Under the pieces are notes generated by a model. The model did no database searches and was not told where the DNA came from. It saw nothing but the letters and a program-made list of their open reading frames with translations. 6,306 bases of DNA, taken from JAJFKJ01 sp964443025 (GTDB lineage Bacteria; Pseudomonadota; Gammaproteobacteria; JABCZS01). The stretch is taken from assembly GCA_964443025.1 (NCBI GenBank), contig CAYUEL010000115.1, positions 1 to 6,306 on the forward strand, written 5' to 3'. Positions 4,347-6,306 of this stretch are shown piece by piece. Made by a program: the position numbers and the translations under genes. How positions within the stretch are numbered: position 1 is the first letter of the stretch; each line of letters opens with the position of its first letter.

Positions 4347-6306
4347 ATGGGAAAACTACATGATGCAGCCGCAAGAGGGGATTTGGAAGAGGTTAAAAAA
4401 TTAATCACTAAAGAAAAAAGTTTTTTCTCGGGCCCCAAGGATATTGATGAAAAGAGCAAATATGCCGAAATAGCCGAGATAACAGCATTAATTTTAGCTG
4501 CTGATAAAGGTCATTTAGAGGTGGTACGTTATTTAGTGGAGAAAGGCGCTAAGTTGGATGAGAAAACTCAGCATGACAACACAGCATTAATTTTGGCTGC
4601 TAATAAGGGTCATTTAGAGGTGGTGCGATATTTAGTGGAAAAAGGCGCTAAGTTGAATGAGAAAAATCAGGAGGGCAGTACAGCGTTAATTGAAGCTGCT
4701 TGGGGAGGTCGTTTAGAGATGGTGCGTTGTTTGGTGGAACAAGGCGCAAGACTGGATGAAAAAGATAAAAGTGGTTGCACGGCGCTGATGTACGCTGCTG
4801 ATAAAGGTCATTTAGGTGTGGTGCATTGTTTGGTTGAGAAAGGTGCTAAGCTTGATGAAAAAAGTCAGGCTGGCAATACAGCGCTTATCTTTGCTGCTAG
4901 CTCGGGCCACCTTGAGGTGGTGCGGTATTTAGTGGAGAAAGGCGCTAAGCTAGATGAGAAAACTCAGGATGACAACACAGCATTAATTTTGGCTGCTGCG
5001 CTAGGTCATTTAGGGGTAGTACGTTATTTAGTGGAGAAAGGCGCTAAACTGGATGAAAAAAATCAGAATGGTAATGCGGCGTTAATTATAGCTGCTAATA
5101 AGGGTTATTTAGAGGTAGTGCGTTGTTTGGTTGAGAAAGGCGCTAAGCTGGATGAAAAAACTCAGGATGACAACACAGCATTAATTTTAGCTGCTGATAA
5201 AGGTCATTTAGGTGTGGTGCATTGTTTGGTTGAGAAAGGTGCTAAGCTTGATGAAAAAAATCAGAATGGCAATGCGGCGTTAATCTTAGCTGCTAATAAG
5301 GGGCATTTAGAGGTGGTACGTTGTTTAGTAGACAAAGGCGCCAAATTGGATGAGAAAATGCAAGACGGTCGTACAGCGTTAATTTTAGCTGCTGGGCAAG
5401 GTCATTTAGAGGTGGTGCGATATTTAGTACGACAAGGAGCCAGGTCTGATATAAAAAACAATGCACAACAGAATGCCTTTGATTATGCCAAGATATTTAG
5501 AGATGCGAAACCTGAAAATAAAAGCAAAGGTCAGGCAATGATGGATTATTTAACGAATCAAGCGCAAGCAGAATGGGGAATAGATGCTAAACAGAAAATG
5601 CAACCAGTTCTAAATATAAATATTTCGAACAATAATAACCATGAGAAAAATACAGCAAGTGCACAGGCTGCTGATGATAAAAAGCAGCCAGTCATTTCCA
5701 AAATCAATACACAGCCCAGTTCTCCTGCGGCTCCATCCTCTTCTTCAAACAATAACAATAATAGCGAGGTAAAAAATAAGACGAGTGAAAGTTCACCGAG
5801 TCATTCAAAACCCCAAGCTGTTTCATCACCTCAAATATCCTCTAATCCCCAAAGCCCAGGTAGTGAATCAAGCTTCACCTCTAATTTAGAAATCATTCCT
5901 TACGCCGATTTAAAAATAGAAAAGGAATTAGGTGAAGGGGCTTATGGCCGAGTATTTAAAGCGACCCATGGGCATGAAGAAGTTGCAGTCAAGCAATTGA
6001 ACATGACGGGCAATGATGAAAAATTATTAAAACAATTTCAAGATGAAGCAAACGCCATGGCGAAATTGTACTCACGTTATACGTTAAGGATTGTAGGCAT
6101 TTGTTTAGAGCCTTATCGGTGTTTAGTATTGGAATACATGGAAGGAGGCTCGCTTTATGATTATTTGAAAAAGAATACAACAACCACACTGCAATGGCTC
6201 AAGCGGATTGAACTGGCATTAGACATTGGAAAAGGATTGGCGTATTTACACACAAGGAAAGTAATTCACCGGGATTTAAAAAGTTTAAATGTATTATTGG
6301 ATGAAA
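4347..6306 (+). CDS. Ankyrin-repeat protein kinase, TKL-like (partial, runs off the window)
   Basis: The frame is open for 653 codons to the window end. Order: an ankyrin cap (residues 1-20), a Lys/Glu-rich spacer, ten 33-residue ankyrin repeats (46-375, consensus TALILAADKGHLEVVRYLV then EKGAKLDEK), a decayed last repeat (NAFDYAK), a Ser/Pro/Asn/Gln-rich linker (about 410-515), then a protein kinase domain from about 522. Kinase landmarks: glycine loop GEGAYGRVFKA at 529-539, catalytic lysine K549 in VAVKQL, helix-C glutamate E567, hinge LVLEYMEGGSL, and catalytic loop HRDLKSLN at 641-648 with D643. The DFG motif and C-lobe lie beyond the window. HRDLKSxN with LLDE is typical of tyrosine-kinase-like Ser/Thr kinases (Raf/MLK type; eukaryotic TNNI3K and ILK also join ankyrin repeats to such a domain). 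All visible catalytic residues are intact, so activity is expected. Acting on host proteins after secretion is an inference; no signal peptide or membrane segment is seen. Confidence 0.9.
   Translation, partial: MGKLHDAAARGDLEEVKKLITKEKSFFSGPKDIDEKSKYAEIAEITALILAADKGHLEVVRYLVEKGAKLDEKTQHDNTALILAANKGHLEVVRYLVEKGAKLNEKNQEGSTALIEAAWGGRLEMVRCLVEQGARLDEKDKSGCTALMYAADKGHLGVVHCLVEKGAKLDEKSQAGNTALIFAASSGHLEVVRYLVEKGAKLDEKTQDDNTALILAAALGHLGVVRYLVEKGAKLDEKNQNGNAALIIAANKGYLEVVRCLVEKGAKLDEKTQDDNTALILAADKGHLGVVHCLVEKGAKLDEKNQNGNAALILAANKGHLEVVRCLVDKGAKLDEKMQDGRTALILAAGQGHLEVVRYLVRQGARSDIKNNAQQNAFDYAKIFRDAKPENKSKGQAMMDYLTNQAQAEWGIDAKQKMQPVLNINISNNNNHEKNTASAQAADDKKQPVISKINTQPSSPAAPSSSSNNNNNSEVKNKTSESSPSHSKPQAVSSPQISSNPQSPGSESSFTSNLEIIPYADLKIEKELGEGAYGRVFKATHGHEEVAVKQLNMTGNDEKLLKQFQDEANAMAKLYSRYTLRIVGICLEPYRCLVLEYMEGGSLYDYLKKNTTTTLQWLKRIELALDIGKGLAYLHTRKVIHRDLKSLNVLLDE
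4482..5471 (+). repeat. Ten tandem 99-base ankyrin-coding repeats
   Basis: Ten units of exactly 99 bases follow without gaps, each coding one 33-residue ankyrin repeat beginning at T/A-AL(I/M). The DNA itself is closely alike, not only the protein. Units 4 and 8 share an uninterrupted identical stretch of 70 bases (4794-4863 and 5190-5259, 396 bases apart). Units 6-7 resemble units 8-9 (NQNGN-AALI joints), showing a two-unit, 198-base higher order. Such likeness points to recent duplication or gene conversion, and the number of units probably varies between strains. Confidence 0.9.

Noticed and set aside
4099..4374. 91-residue minus-strand open frame
   Set aside because: It spans the 3' end of the split gene, the intergenic promoter region and the kinase start; no recognisable protein features.
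4482..5471. Regular repeats that might be taken for a CRISPR array
   Set aside because: The 99-base units are continuous coding sequence for ankyrin repeats, with no separate spacers and no short palindromic repeat.
5558..5758. 66-residue minus-strand open frame with a membrane-like stretch
   Set aside because: It is the complement of the Ser/Asn/Lys-rich linker of the kinase protein, whose codons read as hydrophobic residues in reverse.
5989..6189. 66-residue minus-strand open frame
   Set aside because: It lies opposite the conserved kinase N-lobe and has no features of its own.

Overview
The window is AT-rich DNA with well-formed Shine-Dalgarno sites, so it is bacterial, yet nearly every gene encodes a protein of eukaryotic style. 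Four consecutive plus-strand loci carry ankyrin-type sequence, and three of them are joined to a different enzyme or structural domain. This content is typical of intracellular or amoeba-associated Gammaproteobacteria of the Legionellales type (Legionella, Coxiella, Berkiella, Aquicella, Rickettsiella), where such genes usually encode type IV-secreted effectors. That placement is an inference from gene style; no housekeeping gene is present to confirm it.

Layout: (1) Positions 1-42 are the 3' end of an upstream plus-strand gene with an acidic tail. (2) 73-1731 encodes a 552-residue protein with degenerate ankyrin repeats followed by a BMT5-like (DUF2431) Rossmann methyltransferase domain, the family of the yeast 25S rRNA m3U enzyme. 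(3) 1732-2307 holds hairpins, a probable small minus-strand gene (about 59 residues, unknown function) and a divergent promoter region with a mirrored AT-rich repeat. (4) 2308-3243 encodes an RNase III catalytic domain that lacks the usual dsRNA-binding domain and ends in ankyrin sequence. (5) 3318-4224 is an ankyrin-start/coiled-coil gene broken by a one-base frameshift at a run of eight A. (6) 4347 to the window end is an ankyrin array of ten nearly identical 33-residue repeats, a low-complexity linker and a TKL-like protein kinase domain, cut off by the window edge before its DFG motif.

Taken together the region looks like a cluster of mix-and-match ankyrin proteins. Ankyrin repeats would supply binding to a partner, probably a host protein, and the attached domain would act on rRNA (methyltransferase), on double-stranded RNA (RNase III) or on proteins (kinase). 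The genes share orientation, but the spacing and a credible promoter before the kinase gene suggest several transcription units. The most notable items are the ankyrin-BMT5 and RNase III-ankyrin fusions, the A8 frameshift, and the homogenised ankyrin array.
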